A stretch of DNA of 11,370 bases from JAWXUT01 sp044426075 (GTDB taxonomy: Bacteria; Bacillota; Clostridia; Christensenellales; DTU072): the NCBI GenBank assembly GCA_044426075.1, contig JAWXUT010000054.1, positions 1-11,370 on the forward strand, written 5' to 3'. The translations under genes were made by a program, and so were the position numbers. This document shows, one piece after another, positions 1 through 6,114 of this stretch; the stretch's first letter is position 1; the number at the start of each line of letters is the position of its first letter. The notes below the pieces were generated by a model. That model made no database searches and was not told the DNA's origin. It worked only from the letters and a program-made list of their open reading frames with translations.

Positions 1-770
1 CAACCTACAAAAGTATAGCCTTCTTTTGTGGGACTAGCAAGCACGATTTCTGCACTTTCTATGCCATATAAAGTTGGATTTGTATCTGCATTTGTTCCGC
101 CATCTAATTCATATGTAATAGAATAGTTGTTTTCTGCCCAAGTAGCAGTAAATGTTTTGTCACCAGTTGAACCGCTTGCAATTGTTCCATTATCGCTCCA
201 ACCTGCAAAAGTATAACCCTCTTTTGTTGGGGTTATAAGTGTGATTGTGTTGCTCTCAACATTGTATTCGCTAGGATTGCTGTCCGCATTTACACCGCCA
301 TTTAATACGTATGTTATAGTGTATGTTTGAAGCTCCCACTTGCCAAAAATGGCTACATCACTTGAAGAACTAGCCCCCGAAGACAAACTCCACTCATTTT
401 CATAGTTTTCATCAGTATACCAACCACTAAATGAATAACCCTCTTTTATCGGTTCTGTAATTGCAACTTCTGCGTCTTTTTCGGCAGTTACCGTGTATTC
501 TACACCGTCAATTGTGTAAGTAACATCATAACTTTTGCTAGCTGGCAAAAGCACACACATCAAAACTATAGCCGTTATCAACAACACCGCTATAACAGAT
601 ATAGCTATTATCTTTGTGTTTTTGCTTAGTTGTGATAAACTAAACTGTTTTTTTGCAACAGCACTTGCGGGACTGCTTACGCTATCCACTATAGGCTCTG
701 CCTTAACTTCTGGCGTTGACACCTCAGTTTCAACTACCTCTTCTTTATCAATACGATTTTCATCACTCAT
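1..770 (-). CDS. Membrane-anchored protein with Listeria-Bacteroides (Flg_new/InlB B-type) repeats, 3' end outside window
   Basis: The frame is open from ATG at 770 to the window edge, giving 256 complete codons and no stop, so the C-terminus is missing. The start has a near-perfect ribosome binding site (AAAGGAGGTG, 775-784). Residues 1-50 are acidic then basic and presumably cytoplasmic. A hydrophobic segment at about 53-76 (IIAISVIAVLLITAIVLMCVLL) is a single membrane anchor without a clear cleavage site. The rest should be extracellular and consists of repeats of about 66 residues: one divergent (about 80-146, with GYSFSGW), one at 149-213 and one from 216 on. The last two share ITY-x-L-x-GG-x-NA-x-NP and PTKEGYTF-x-GW, and the DNA itself repeats with a 198-bp period (base 1 aligns with base 199). 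These features match the Flg_new (PF09479) repeat, common in large surface proteins of Firmicutes. The role is probably surface display or adhesion; this is inference. Family call is strong, function unknown. Confidence 0.88.
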   Translation of the reverse strand, partial: MSDENRIDKEEVVETEVSTPEVKAEPIVDSVSSPASAVAKKQFSLSQLSKNTKIIAISVIAVLLITAIVLMCVLLPASKSYDVTYTIDGVEYTVTAEKDAEVAITEPIKEGYSFSGWYTDENYENEWSLSSGASSSSDVAIFGKWELQTYTITYVLNGGVNADSNPSEYNVESNTITLITPTKEGYTFAGWSDNGTIASGSTGDKTFTATWAENNYSITYELDGGTNADTNPTLYGIESAEIVLASPTKEGYTFVG

Positions 771-833
771 ATTACACCTCCTTTCCCTTTTTAAAGATAC
801 AATAAACTCTGTTGATTTGTTATTTATATTGTC

Positions 834-862
834 ATTATAGCATTAAAGCTAGTTATTGGCAA
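834..862 (-). promoter_or_regulatory. Sigma-A promoter of the repeat-protein gene
   Basis: Read on the minus strand: TTGCCA (857-862), 17-bp spacer, then a perfect TATAAT (834-839). Transcription would start near 827, leaving a leader of about 57 nt before ATG 770. The -35 box sits against the stop codon of the upstream gene (853-855), so this gene has its own promoter although it follows in the same direction. Confidence 0.75.
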
Positions 863-1605
863 GTTTTGCACAAATAATCCCAGCTTCTTTTTACCGATTT
901 GTAAGCATTTAGTGCGATATCCTTTTCAATTAACGCATATCTGCACCCCGCCTTTTCTAAATGTGGAATAAGTTGTTTAAAGTCAATACTGCCATATCCA
1001 ACATCACCGAAAAATGGAATAATACCCAAAATTTTAGTCATATCTTTGAAGTGAACATTTATTAATCTTCCACTTAATTTTTCAATATATTCTACGATAT
1101 CCTTTTTTGCGAATTTAACCCAAAATGTATCCAATATAAATTGAAGATTGGGCACTTTTTCTGCCATTATATCAAGCACGCACTTGTCGCCAATTTTATC
1201 AAACTCAAACCAATGATTGTGATAAGCAAGATACATTCCGTTTGCTGTTAGCGTGTCACTTGCCTTTGCCATATCAGCAAGAAATTCACTAAATAGTGCG
1301 TAATTATTTGCCTTGAATTTGCTTGGCATCATACCCAAACCAATTGTGTCGCAACCAAAAATTTTGTGCTCTGCAATCAGCGCATCTAAATCGTTTACAA
1401 TTCTGTCATATGGCATATGCGTACAAGTGATGTGCAAGTTATATTTGTCTTTTAACTCTGCAACCTTTTCCGCTTGCATTTTGCACCCGCCAGATAGCTG
1501 TATGTTTTTTACGCCCCACTGTTGCATTGTGGCAAAAACAGCCTCAACGCCAGCTTCATCTTTCATTTTGCCTTTTAATGAAAACAATTGTACACCAAAT
1601 TCCAT
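853..1605 (-). CDS. Sugar phosphate isomerase/epimerase-like TIM-barrel protein (AP endonuclease 2 family)
   Basis: A 250-residue protein, slightly short for the family (usually about 260-290), with ATG at 1605 and AAGGAAGGTG just upstream (1611-1620). It looks like a xylose-isomerase-like TIM barrel (PF01261). Visible family signatures are the first strand (GVQLFSL, 4-10), THMP (62-65), YHNHWFEF (128-135), LDTFWV (158-163), HFKD (185-188), DVGYGSIDF (201-209) and a terminal strand ending in EKD (227-229). The acidic and His residues at these strand ends (Asp159, His185, Glu227) are where this fold binds a divalent metal. Such enzymes isomerise or epimerise sugars, inositol derivatives or sugar phosphates; the substrate cannot be read from sequence. 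There are no sugar transport or kinase neighbours to help. It is cytoplasmic and appears to be a single-gene unit. The fold call is strong, the reaction is open. Confidence 0.85.
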   Translation of the reverse strand: MEFGVQLFSLKGKMKDEAGVEAVFATMQQWGVKNIQLSGGCKMQAEKVAELKDKYNLHITCTHMPYDRIVNDLDALIAEHKIFGCDTIGLGMMPSKFKANNYALFSEFLADMAKASDTLTANGMYLAYHNHWFEFDKIGDKCVLDIMAEKVPNLQFILDTFWVKFAKKDIVEYIEKLSGRLINVHFKDMTKILGIIPFFGDVGYGSIDFKQLIPHLEKAGCRYALIEKDIALNAYKSVKRSWDYLCKTCQ

Positions 1606-1660
1606 AATAGCACCTTCCTTTTTTGTTTATAATGGATAAATTTTGCACTTTATCTTTATT

Positions 1661-1689
1661 ATTATATCATATAAGTATCCAAAACACAA
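1661..1689 (-). promoter_or_regulatory. Candidate promoter of the sugar isomerase-like gene
   Basis: On the minus strand there is a perfect -10 TATAAT (1661-1666), 17 bp after TTGTGT (1684-1689). The -35 box is weak, with only the TTG matching. It lies between the terminator of the upstream operon and the gene start at 1605, where a promoter is needed. Confidence 0.45.
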
Positions 1690-1696
1690 CCCCAAA

Positions 1697-1727
1697 TTAA
1701 AAAAGCACCCCAGTTGAGATGCTTTTT
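1697..1727 (-). terminator. Rho-independent terminator of the arsR-permease-thioredoxin operon
   Basis: Minus-strand RNA folds as AAAAAGCAUCUC-AACU-GGGGUGCUUUUU: a 12-bp stem with two G.U pairs, a four-base loop and a U-run. On the plus strand the same positions are A/C mismatches (1708/1719 and 1710/1717), so the hairpin works in the minus direction. It lies 26 bp after the stop of the mini-thioredoxin gene. Confidence 0.85.
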
Positions 1728-1752
1728 AAATAAATATGTAATAATGAGAAGG

Positions 1753-1974
1753 CTATAGCAACGCCTCAATTTCTTTTGCCGTTAATAATTTGCCTTTGCT
1801 TATCACAACACCGTCTTTTTCAAGTACGGGCATTGTCATATATCCTTTAGACAAAATGAGCTTTAAATCTGTAATGTATTCAACCTCTATGTTTTTGCCA
1901 CTAGCCACGCTTTGAGTGTTTTTGTACAATGTTTTGCAAGTCTTGCAACCGCTTCCATAAATTGATAGTTTCAT
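1753..1974 (-). CDS. Mini-thioredoxin, redox-active disulfide protein 2 family
   Basis: A 73-residue protein, about the usual size of the small glutaredoxin-like thioredoxins (Thioredoxin_3, TM0996/MTH895 type). It has the first beta strand KLSIYG, the active-site pair Cys10-Lys-Thr-Cys13 and the cis-proline loop MTMP (Pro49), followed by the beta hairpin VLEKDGVVISKG and a final helix. It should catalyse thiol-disulfide exchange in the cytosol. AAAGGAG lies 6 nt before ATG 1974. It is the last gene of the operon, 31 bp after the permease, and a terminator follows. In many bacteria this family is encoded beside ArsP-type permeases and ArsR regulators, so I infer that it handles thiols or reduces the metalloid or permease cysteines. 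That role is not proved. Confidence 0.88.
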   Translation of the reverse strand: MKLSIYGSGCKTCKTLYKNTQSVASGKNIEVEYITDLKLILSKGYMTMPVLEKDGVVISKGKLLTAKEIEALL

Positions 1975-2005
1975 ATTGATCTCCTTTTTTAAATTGTTAT
2001 TATTG

Positions 2006-3124
2006 TTAGAATAGGAACCCTATTGCGTTAAATAGGTATCCTATAATGATTATTCCGATTACTACTATTGTAAAGAAAGATGCTAGAAGTTTGGGCTTTA
2101 CTGCCTTACTTAACATAATCAAACTTGGCAGTGACAGTGCAGTTACACTCATCATAAATGCAAGTATTGTGCCCACGCCAACGCTCTTAGCATAAAGGGC
2201 TTCTGCTATTGGAATGGTGCCAAAAATATCCGCATACATAGGCACTCCAACTATGCTTGCAACAATAACAGAATACCATTTATCTTCACCTAACACAGCT
2301 TGCACCCACTCGCTTGGCACAAAGTTATGTATACATGCACCTATGCCCACACCTACAAGTATATAGATCCAAACTTTTTTAATGGTGAAAATAACTTGCC
2401 CTTTGGCGTAACGCATTCTGTCCCGTTTAGTAAGTTCTTCAATGTCGGTGTCCTCTACATCATCGCCCGCAAGCACGAACTCTTGCACGTGTTTACCAAC
2501 CCCAGTTTTGTCAATTATAGTGCCACCAATAATTGCAAGCACCAATCCAACCGCAACATAGCTAAACGCAATTGGAAATCCGAACACGCTTGCAAGCAAT
2601 ATAAATGCACCCAAATCCACAAGCGGGCTAGATATTAAAAAGCTAAACGTTATGCCACTAGATAACCCCGCGCGTGAAAAGCCCATAAACAAGGGGATAC
2701 TTGAACAACTGCAAAATGGTGTAACCGTGCCAAGCAGTGCGCCTAAGGCATTTGCGCCAACACCCTTTTTAGTGCCCAAAATCTTTTTTGTTCGCTCTGG
2801 CGGAAAGTAACTTTGTATATATGATATTATATATATAAGGAAACATAATAAAAATACTATTTTAATGGTGTCGTAAATAAAGAATTGCAATGCGCTTCCC
2901 CAAATACCCGCAACAAATGCTTCGCCAAACATAGCAGTTAGCATCAGCCCAACTAAACTGTTCAGCCAACTGAACCCCAAAATCTGCTCGGTGATAAAGT
3001 TGTACATAGCAGACAACCCTGTTGTTCCACACGCCAACCACACAATTAGATTTATCAATCCAATTATTAAAATTATGGCGGAGGCAATAAGCACTTTTTT
3101 GTTTTTAATTAATTTATTCATCAT
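2006..3124 (-). CDS. ArsP/UPF0718-type permease (PF03773)
   Basis: A polytopic membrane protein of 372 residues with about eight to ten hydrophobic segments. Two features mark the family: TPFCSCSSIPLFMGF (135-149), with the CSCSS cysteines of this permease group, and GVPMYADIFGTIPIAEAL (293-310). A charged cytoplasmic loop (about 220-245) divides the halves. The group contains ArsP, which exports trivalent organoarsenicals; other members have unknown substrates. Start choice: ATG 3124 has GAGG 6 nt upstream and overlaps the end of arsR by 11 bp, which suggests translational coupling. A TTG at 3136 in the same frame is possible but lacks a well-placed ribosome binding site. As the middle gene between an ArsR with metalloid-type cysteines and a mini-thioredoxin, its substrate is probably an arsenical, antimonial or other soft-metal species. 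Family sure, substrate inferred. Confidence 0.88.
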   Translation of the reverse strand: MMNKLIKNKKVLIASAIILIIGLINLIVWLACGTTGLSAMYNFITEQILGFSWLNSLVGLMLTAMFGEAFVAGIWGSALQFFIYDTIKIVFLLCFLIYIISYIQSYFPPERTKKILGTKKGVGANALGALLGTVTPFCSCSSIPLFMGFSRAGLSSGITFSFLISSPLVDLGAFILLASVFGFPIAFSYVAVGLVLAIIGGTIIDKTGVGKHVQEFVLAGDDVEDTDIEELTKRDRMRYAKGQVIFTIKKVWIYILVGVGIGACIHNFVPSEWVQAVLGEDKWYSVIVASIVGVPMYADIFGTIPIAEALYAKSVGVGTILAFMMSVTALSLPSLIMLSKAVKPKLLASFFTIVVIGIIIIGYLFNAIGFLF

Positions 3125-3404
3125 AGTAAACCTCAATGTCGTTTGTCAAGAATTTAAGCATCTCACGTTTAACCAGTCCGCTTAAATGATAGTGCATCCA
3201 CTTGCCCTTTTTTATGCCAACTACTAACCCGCATTCTGTCATAATTTTCATATGATAACTGAGCGTTGGTTGTGTGCACTGCAAATGCTCCAGTATTTTA
3301 CACGCACACATCTCACCCGCTTTTAACATATTAAATATATGCACACGCGTGTCATCTGCTAACGCTTTAAAGCATAGCGATATGCTAACTGTTTCTGATT
3401 CCAT
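3114..3404 (-). CDS. arsR: ArsR-family metalloid-responsive repressor
   Basis: A 96-residue winged-helix protein of ArsR/SmtB type: FKALADDTRVHIFNML (12-27), a helix starting GEMCACKILEHL (30-41), the recognition helix TQPTLSYHMKIM (44-55) and a wing at GIKKGKWMHYHL (63-74). Cys33-Ala-Cys35 occupies the place of the Cys-Val-Cys pair of classical ArsR (ELCVCDL), which binds As(III) or Sb(III) and releases DNA. The length is a little under the usual 100-120. The ribosome binding site AGGAG (3416-3420) is 11 nt from ATG 3404, somewhat far. It is first in the operon and overlaps the permease gene, so it should autoregulate. Repeats over its promoter are described separately. The inducer is inferred from the cysteine pair; cadmium- or zinc-type ligands are not evident. 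Confidence 0.9.
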   Translation of the reverse strand: MESETVSISLCFKALADDTRVHIFNMLKAGEMCACKILEHLQCTQPTLSYHMKIMTECGLVVGIKKGKWMHYHLSGLVKREMLKFLTNDIEVYYDE

Positions 3405-3437
3405 TTTTATTCCAACTCCTATTTACTTTTCCTTTAC

Positions 3438-3466
3438 ATCATAGCACACATATAGACATTTGTCAA
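3438..3466 (-). promoter_or_regulatory. Promoter of the arsR operon
   Basis: Minus strand: consensus TTGACA (3461-3466), 17-bp spacer, TATGAT (3438-3443). The predicted start is near 3431, about 27 nt before the arsR ATG. The -35 hexamer is embedded in the first of two direct repeats, so a protein bound there would block RNA polymerase. Confidence 0.85.
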
Positions 3467-3508
3467 TGTATTTTACTTAGAAATATAGATGTTTATCAAT
3501 GTATTTTT
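3450..3508 (-). promoter_or_regulatory. Tandem operator-like direct repeats, presumed ArsR sites
   Basis: Two 26-bp copies (3450-3475 and 3483-3508) differ at four positions and are spaced 33 bp apart, about three helical turns. The shared core is TTTRTCAATGTATTTT. Copy 1 holds the imperfect inverted repeat ACATT-N4-AATGT (3457-3470... centre near 3463) and covers the -35 box. A weaker third core, TTTATCAA, lies at 3526-3533, another 34 bp on. ArsR/SmtB proteins bind short AT-rich inverted repeats near promoters, so these are the likely operators. Assignment is inference. Confidence 0.6.
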
Positions 3509-3575
3509 ATGCACAATTAATGTAATTTATCAACTATTAAAGAATTTTTATGCACTGTTATCCATTATATTAAAC

Positions 3576-3608
3576 TTTTGTAAAATATTTTTGTATAATT
3601 TTACAAAA
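3576..3608. repeat. Perfect 11-bp inverted repeat upstream of alanine dehydrogenase
   Basis: TTTTGTAAAAT (3576-3586) and ATTTTACAAAA (3598-3608) are exact reverse complements separated by 11 bp, so equivalent points are 22 bp (two helical turns) apart. Each arm is itself nearly palindromic. The site ends 14 bp upstream of the -35 box of the ald promoter, a position typical of an activator or an upstream repressor site. It has no T-run in a useful place and no adjoining gene end, so it is not an obvious terminator. Confidence 0.5.
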
Positions 3609-3622
3609 TTTTCGTTTTTTTA

Positions 3623-3651
3623 TTTACTTGCATATCAACATATGTTATACT
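3623..3651 (+). promoter_or_regulatory. Promoter of alanine dehydrogenase
   Basis: TTTACT (3623-3628), 17-bp spacer, TATACT (3646-3651). Predicted start near 3658, leaving a leader of about 35 nt before ATG 3694. This also rules out an in-frame upstream start at 3628, which would lie inside the promoter. Confidence 0.65.
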
Positions 3652-3693
3652 AAACAAAACGCGAGAGCGAAATCTTTTTTTAGGAGGAACACT

Positions 3694-4806
3694 ATGAAAA
3701 TCGGTGTACCAATAGAGATCAAAGTGCATGAGGGAAGGGTTGGACTTACTCCAATACATGCTAGTAGTTATGTTAAAGCTGGATATGAAGTTTATATTCA
3801 ACACAACGCAGGCCTAATGGCTAGTTTTGACGACGCTTCTTATGAAGCAGTAGGATGTAAAATACTACCAACAATTGAAGAAGTTTATGCAACTTGTGAT
3901 ATGATCATTAAAGTTAAAGAGCCTCTTGCAGCAGAATACAGCTTAATGCGTGAAGACCAAGTTCTATACACATACTTCCATTTGGCAGCAGATAAAGAAC
4001 TTACAGATGCAGTTATCGCAAGCAAATGTATTGCAATTGCATACGAGACAATTAAAGACGCAAACGGCGGACTTCCTTGTTTAAAACCTATGAGCGAAAT
4101 CGCTGGTAGACTTTCAATTCAAGAAGGCGCAAAATACCTAGAGTCACACTTTGGCGGACGCGGACTATTGCTAGGCGGCGTACCTGGAGTTAAAGCTGGT
4201 AACGTAGTTATCATCGGAGCTGGTATTGTTGGAAGCAACGCTTGTGCTATTGCAGTTGGTATGCACGCAAACGTAACAGTTATCGATATCAATATTGATG
4301 CTCTAACAAGACTTGACAACCAATATCAAGGCAGAATCAACACAATTCACTCAAATGACTATGCTATTGCAGAAGCTTTAAAAGAAGCAGATCTAGTAAT
4401 TAGTTCAGTACTAATTCCTGGCGCTCAAGCTCCAAAGCTAGTTAAAAAAGCTTACCTTTCAACAATGAAGAAAGGTGCAGTTATCGTTGACGTAGCTATT
4501 GACCAAGGCGGAACAACAGAAACAAGTAAAGTTACATACCACAACGACCCAATTTATGTAGTTGACGGTGTTACACATTACTGTGTAGGAAATATGCCTG
4601 GTGCAGTTCCACTAACATCAACACTTGCACTAAACAATTCAACACTTGCATATGGCTTAAAAATTGCTAAAAACTGTGAGCAAGCATTGCTAGCAGACAA
4701 AGGCTTAATGCTTGGTCTAAATGCATACAAAGGTGCACTAACATGCAAACCAGTTGCTGAGGCATACGGAATGGAATACACAAATCCATACGATATCGTT
4801 AAATAA
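3694..4806 (+). CDS. ald: Alanine dehydrogenase (NAD+)
   Basis: A 370-residue protein, the normal length for AlaDH. It interconverts L-alanine with pyruvate, ammonium and NADH in the cytosol. Expected active-site residues are visible: Arg15 (HEGRVGLTP, substrate carboxylate), Lys75 in IIKVKEP, His96 in YFHLA and Asp270 in DVAIDQGG. These match the Arg-Lys-His-Asp set known for the family. The Rossmann nucleotide loop is GAGIVG (175-180), with Asp198 at the end of the second strand (VTVIDIN) for the NAD ribose. The C-terminal signature NMPGAVPLTSTLALNNSTL (300-318) is also typical. AGGAGG lies 6 nt before the ATG. The gene stands alone between its own promoter and terminator. In an anaerobe it could serve alanine catabolism or run towards alanine to dispose of reducing power and ammonium; context does not decide. 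Confidence 0.96.
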   Translation: MKIGVPIEIKVHEGRVGLTPIHASSYVKAGYEVYIQHNAGLMASFDDASYEAVGCKILPTIEEVYATCDMIIKVKEPLAAEYSLMREDQVLYTYFHLAADKELTDAVIASKCIAIAYETIKDANGGLPCLKPMSEIAGRLSIQEGAKYLESHFGGRGLLLGGVPGVKAGNVVIIGAGIVGSNACAIAVGMHANVTVIDINIDALTRLDNQYQGRINTIHSNDYAIAEALKEADLVISSVLIPGAQAPKLVKKAYLSTMKKGAVIVDVAIDQGGTTETSKVTYHNDPIYVVDGVTHYCVGNMPGAVPLTSTLALNNSTLAYGLKIAKNCEQALLADKGLMLGLNAYKGALTCKPVAEAYGMEYTNPYDIVK

Positions 4807-4823
4807 TTAACAGCATACAAAAT

Positions 4824-4853
4824 AAGGCTCGAACTTCGGTTCGAGCTTTTTTT
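4824..4853 (+). terminator. UUCG-loop terminator of ald
   Basis: GCTCGAAC (4827-4834), loop TTCG, GTTCGAGC (4839-4846), then TTTTTTT (4847-4853). The perfect 8-bp stem closed by C(UUCG)G is an unusually stable tetraloop. It starts 17 bp after the ald stop codon. Confidence 0.95.
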
Positions 4854-4932
4854 ATGTCAATTTCACATTTTTGATTTTTTCTGCATATCAATGAAGTGTA
4901 GGCAACTACAATCAATAAGGAGAAATTTATAA

Positions 4933-5796
4933 ATGGCAATAATTAAAGACAAGTTCAATTTAACTTACAGCGACGACTTTAGCTTACAAAACAAAGATGA
5001 GTATGAAGTTTCATTAACCCTTACCGAATCAAGCGACGACAGCGCCGCGATAACTGGAACCGTGCTAGACGATTCTGGCATACCAGTTGCAGGAGCTACG
5101 GTCAAACTTTTTGACGCAAATGGCAAACCATATCTTCACGTTTTAACTGACAGCGAAGGCAACTATGTGTTTGATGATTTATCCTTTGGCACCTATTCAT
5201 TAACAGCGGTTAGTGAAACCTGCCCAATAACAGAACCCAGCACAGTTATTTTAAACTCAAATGAAATACAGACTGTAAACTTCAAATTGGTGCAAGACAC
5301 AAGCATAGCACTTGGCACAGTTGCGGGTGTTGTAAGGGAATTATTTGATGACGGCACCTCTGCAAGTTTGGGTGGAGCAAAAGTTTATTTGAAAAATGCC
5401 ACTACTGAAGAAACTATGGCAAATACAACTTCCGCAAACGACGGCGAGTTTGTGTTCTATGGCATAGAAAATGGCGATTATCACCTTGTTGCAACCAAAG
5501 ACGGATACAAATTATCAAGCAAAATTTTGATATCGATAAAAGATGGAAACATTGTAAACAGCACACTATTAATTGTAAAAGACCCAGAAACCAACACTGG
5601 TACAATAAGCGGATTTGTTAAATTTAATAACACCGCATTAACTGGCGTTTATGTTGGTTTATATGAAGTTAATAGAACAACTGGTGACATTGAGCGTTGC
5701 GTTGCAACAACACGCACCAACTCAATTGGATACTATATGTTCGGCAACGTTGGCGAAGGCAACTATGTTGTAAAGGCAAAGCAAAATAACTCATAA
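4933..5796 (+). CDS. Protein with three carboxypeptidase-regulatory-like (Ig/prealbumin-like) beta domains
   Basis: A 287-residue protein built of three related beta-sandwich units. The first is about 38-117 (ITGTVLDDSGIPVAGATVKLF, then GNYVFDDLSFGTYSLTA), the second about 130-208 (VAGVVRELF, GGAKVYLKN, GEFVFYGIENGDYHLVATKDGY), the third about 215-284 (ISGFVKFNNTALTGVYVGLYE, GYYMFGNVGEGNYVVKAKQ). This pattern fits CarboxypepD_reg (PF13620)/SdrD-B-like folds, usually structural or carbohydrate-surface modules. There is no signal peptide, anchor or sorting signal: the N-terminus is charged and polar (MAIIKDKFNLTYSDDF). So it is cytoplasmic, or exported or assembled by a route not visible here, for example on spores or as part of a particle. 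AAGGAG (4917-4922) is 10 nt before the ATG. I find no convincing promoter between the ald terminator and the start. A second ORF begins at its stop codon. Confidence 0.85.
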   Translation: MAIIKDKFNLTYSDDFSLQNKDEYEVSLTLTESSDDSAAITGTVLDDSGIPVAGATVKLFDANGKPYLHVLTDSEGNYVFDDLSFGTYSLTAVSETCPITEPSTVILNSNEIQTVNFKLVQDTSIALGTVAGVVRELFDDGTSASLGGAKVYLKNATTEETMANTTSANDGEFVFYGIENGDYHLVATKDGYKLSSKILISIKDGNIVNSTLLIVKDPETNTGTISGFVKFNNTALTGVYVGLYEVNRTTGDIERCVATTRTNSIGYYMFGNVGEGNYVVKAKQNNS

Positions 5797-6086
5797 TGCC
5801 ACCATTTGAGATGTACGGCAAAATGGAAGTTGAAGTGCACTTTTTGTTCAACAGCACAAAGCACCGACTATCCAAATATAAATTTATACCAATAAGGTGG
5901 ACAGAAGCTTATGCTTGCTGCCCACCTTGTTGTGGTTATAATTACTGCAAACTAAACCAGATAGCTAACAGAAAATTTAATTGTTTAAATAGATGTAGCA
6001 ACCTAAAAAGAAGTGCTGTTGTTTACAATAGCGAATGTTGCTTGTTCGGATTTTATATCATAAATAGTGGTGATTGGGTGCCTTAA
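5796..6086 (+). CDS. Possible small cysteine-rich protein overlapping the preceding gene
   Basis: A 96-codon ORF whose ATG shares one base with the stop of the preceding gene (TAATG at 5794-5798), the arrangement expected for reinitiation. It has nine cysteines (41, 42, 45, 46, 51, 63, 67, 81, 82), grouped as ACCPPCCGYNYC, FNCLNRC and ECC. The codons resemble those of neighbouring genes and no gene opposes it. There is no good ribosome binding site: AAAGG at 5772-5776 is about 20 nt away. The region also contains a strong hairpin (5894-5928). I recognise no family. If real, it could be a metal-binding or disulfide-rich partner of the repeat protein. Alternatives are a frameshifted tail of the repeat protein (its frame is open from 5790) or chance. 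Confidence 0.42.
   Translation: MPPFEMYGKMEVEVHFLFNSTKHRLSKYKFIPIRWTEAYACCPPCCGYNYCKLNQIANRKFNCLNRCSNLKRSAVVYNSECCLFGFYIINSGDWVP
5894..5928. repeat. Imperfect hairpin inside the cysteine-rich ORF
   Basis: AAGGTGG (5894-5900) pairs with CCACCTT (5922-5928). CAG/CTG and AAGC/GCTT continue the stem past an A/C mismatch (G.U pair on the minus strand) and one bulged base at 5917, closing a TTAT loop (5909-5912). No T-run follows on either strand, so it is not a standard terminator. It could be a weak terminator of the repeat-protein gene, an RNA processing site, or a by-product of the CCPPCC coding sequence. Confidence 0.5.
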
Positions 6087-6114
6087 TTTGTTATTTAGGC
6101 TACCTAAACTGTTG

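Noticed and set aside
535..840. Open frame of 101 codons on the plus strand
   Set aside because: It lies antisense to the start, anchor and promoter of the surface repeat-protein gene, which has an excellent ribosome binding site and matching domain content.
3125..3136. TTG start that would add four residues to the permease
   Set aside because: GAGG is ideally placed for ATG 3124, not for the TTG.
3628..3693. Upstream ATG that would add 22 residues to alanine dehydrogenase
   Set aside because: It overlaps the promoter, has no ribosome binding site, and the family begins at MKIGVP with AGGAGG just before it.
4883..4912. SigE-like sporulation promoter (GCATA, 17 bp, ACTACAAT) before the three-domain protein
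   Set aside because: Resemblance is partial and transcription would begin inside the ribosome binding site (4917-4922), so I do not call it.
5877..5888. 12-bp palindrome TATAAATTTATA
   Set aside because: Pure A/T palindromes of this size are expected by chance in this AT-rich DNA and nothing around it supports a function.
6094..6108. Hairpin TTTAGG-CTA-CCTAAA between the cysteine-rich ORF and the MATE gene
   Set aside because: Six-bp stem with a three-base loop and no T-run on either side; too weak to call a terminator.
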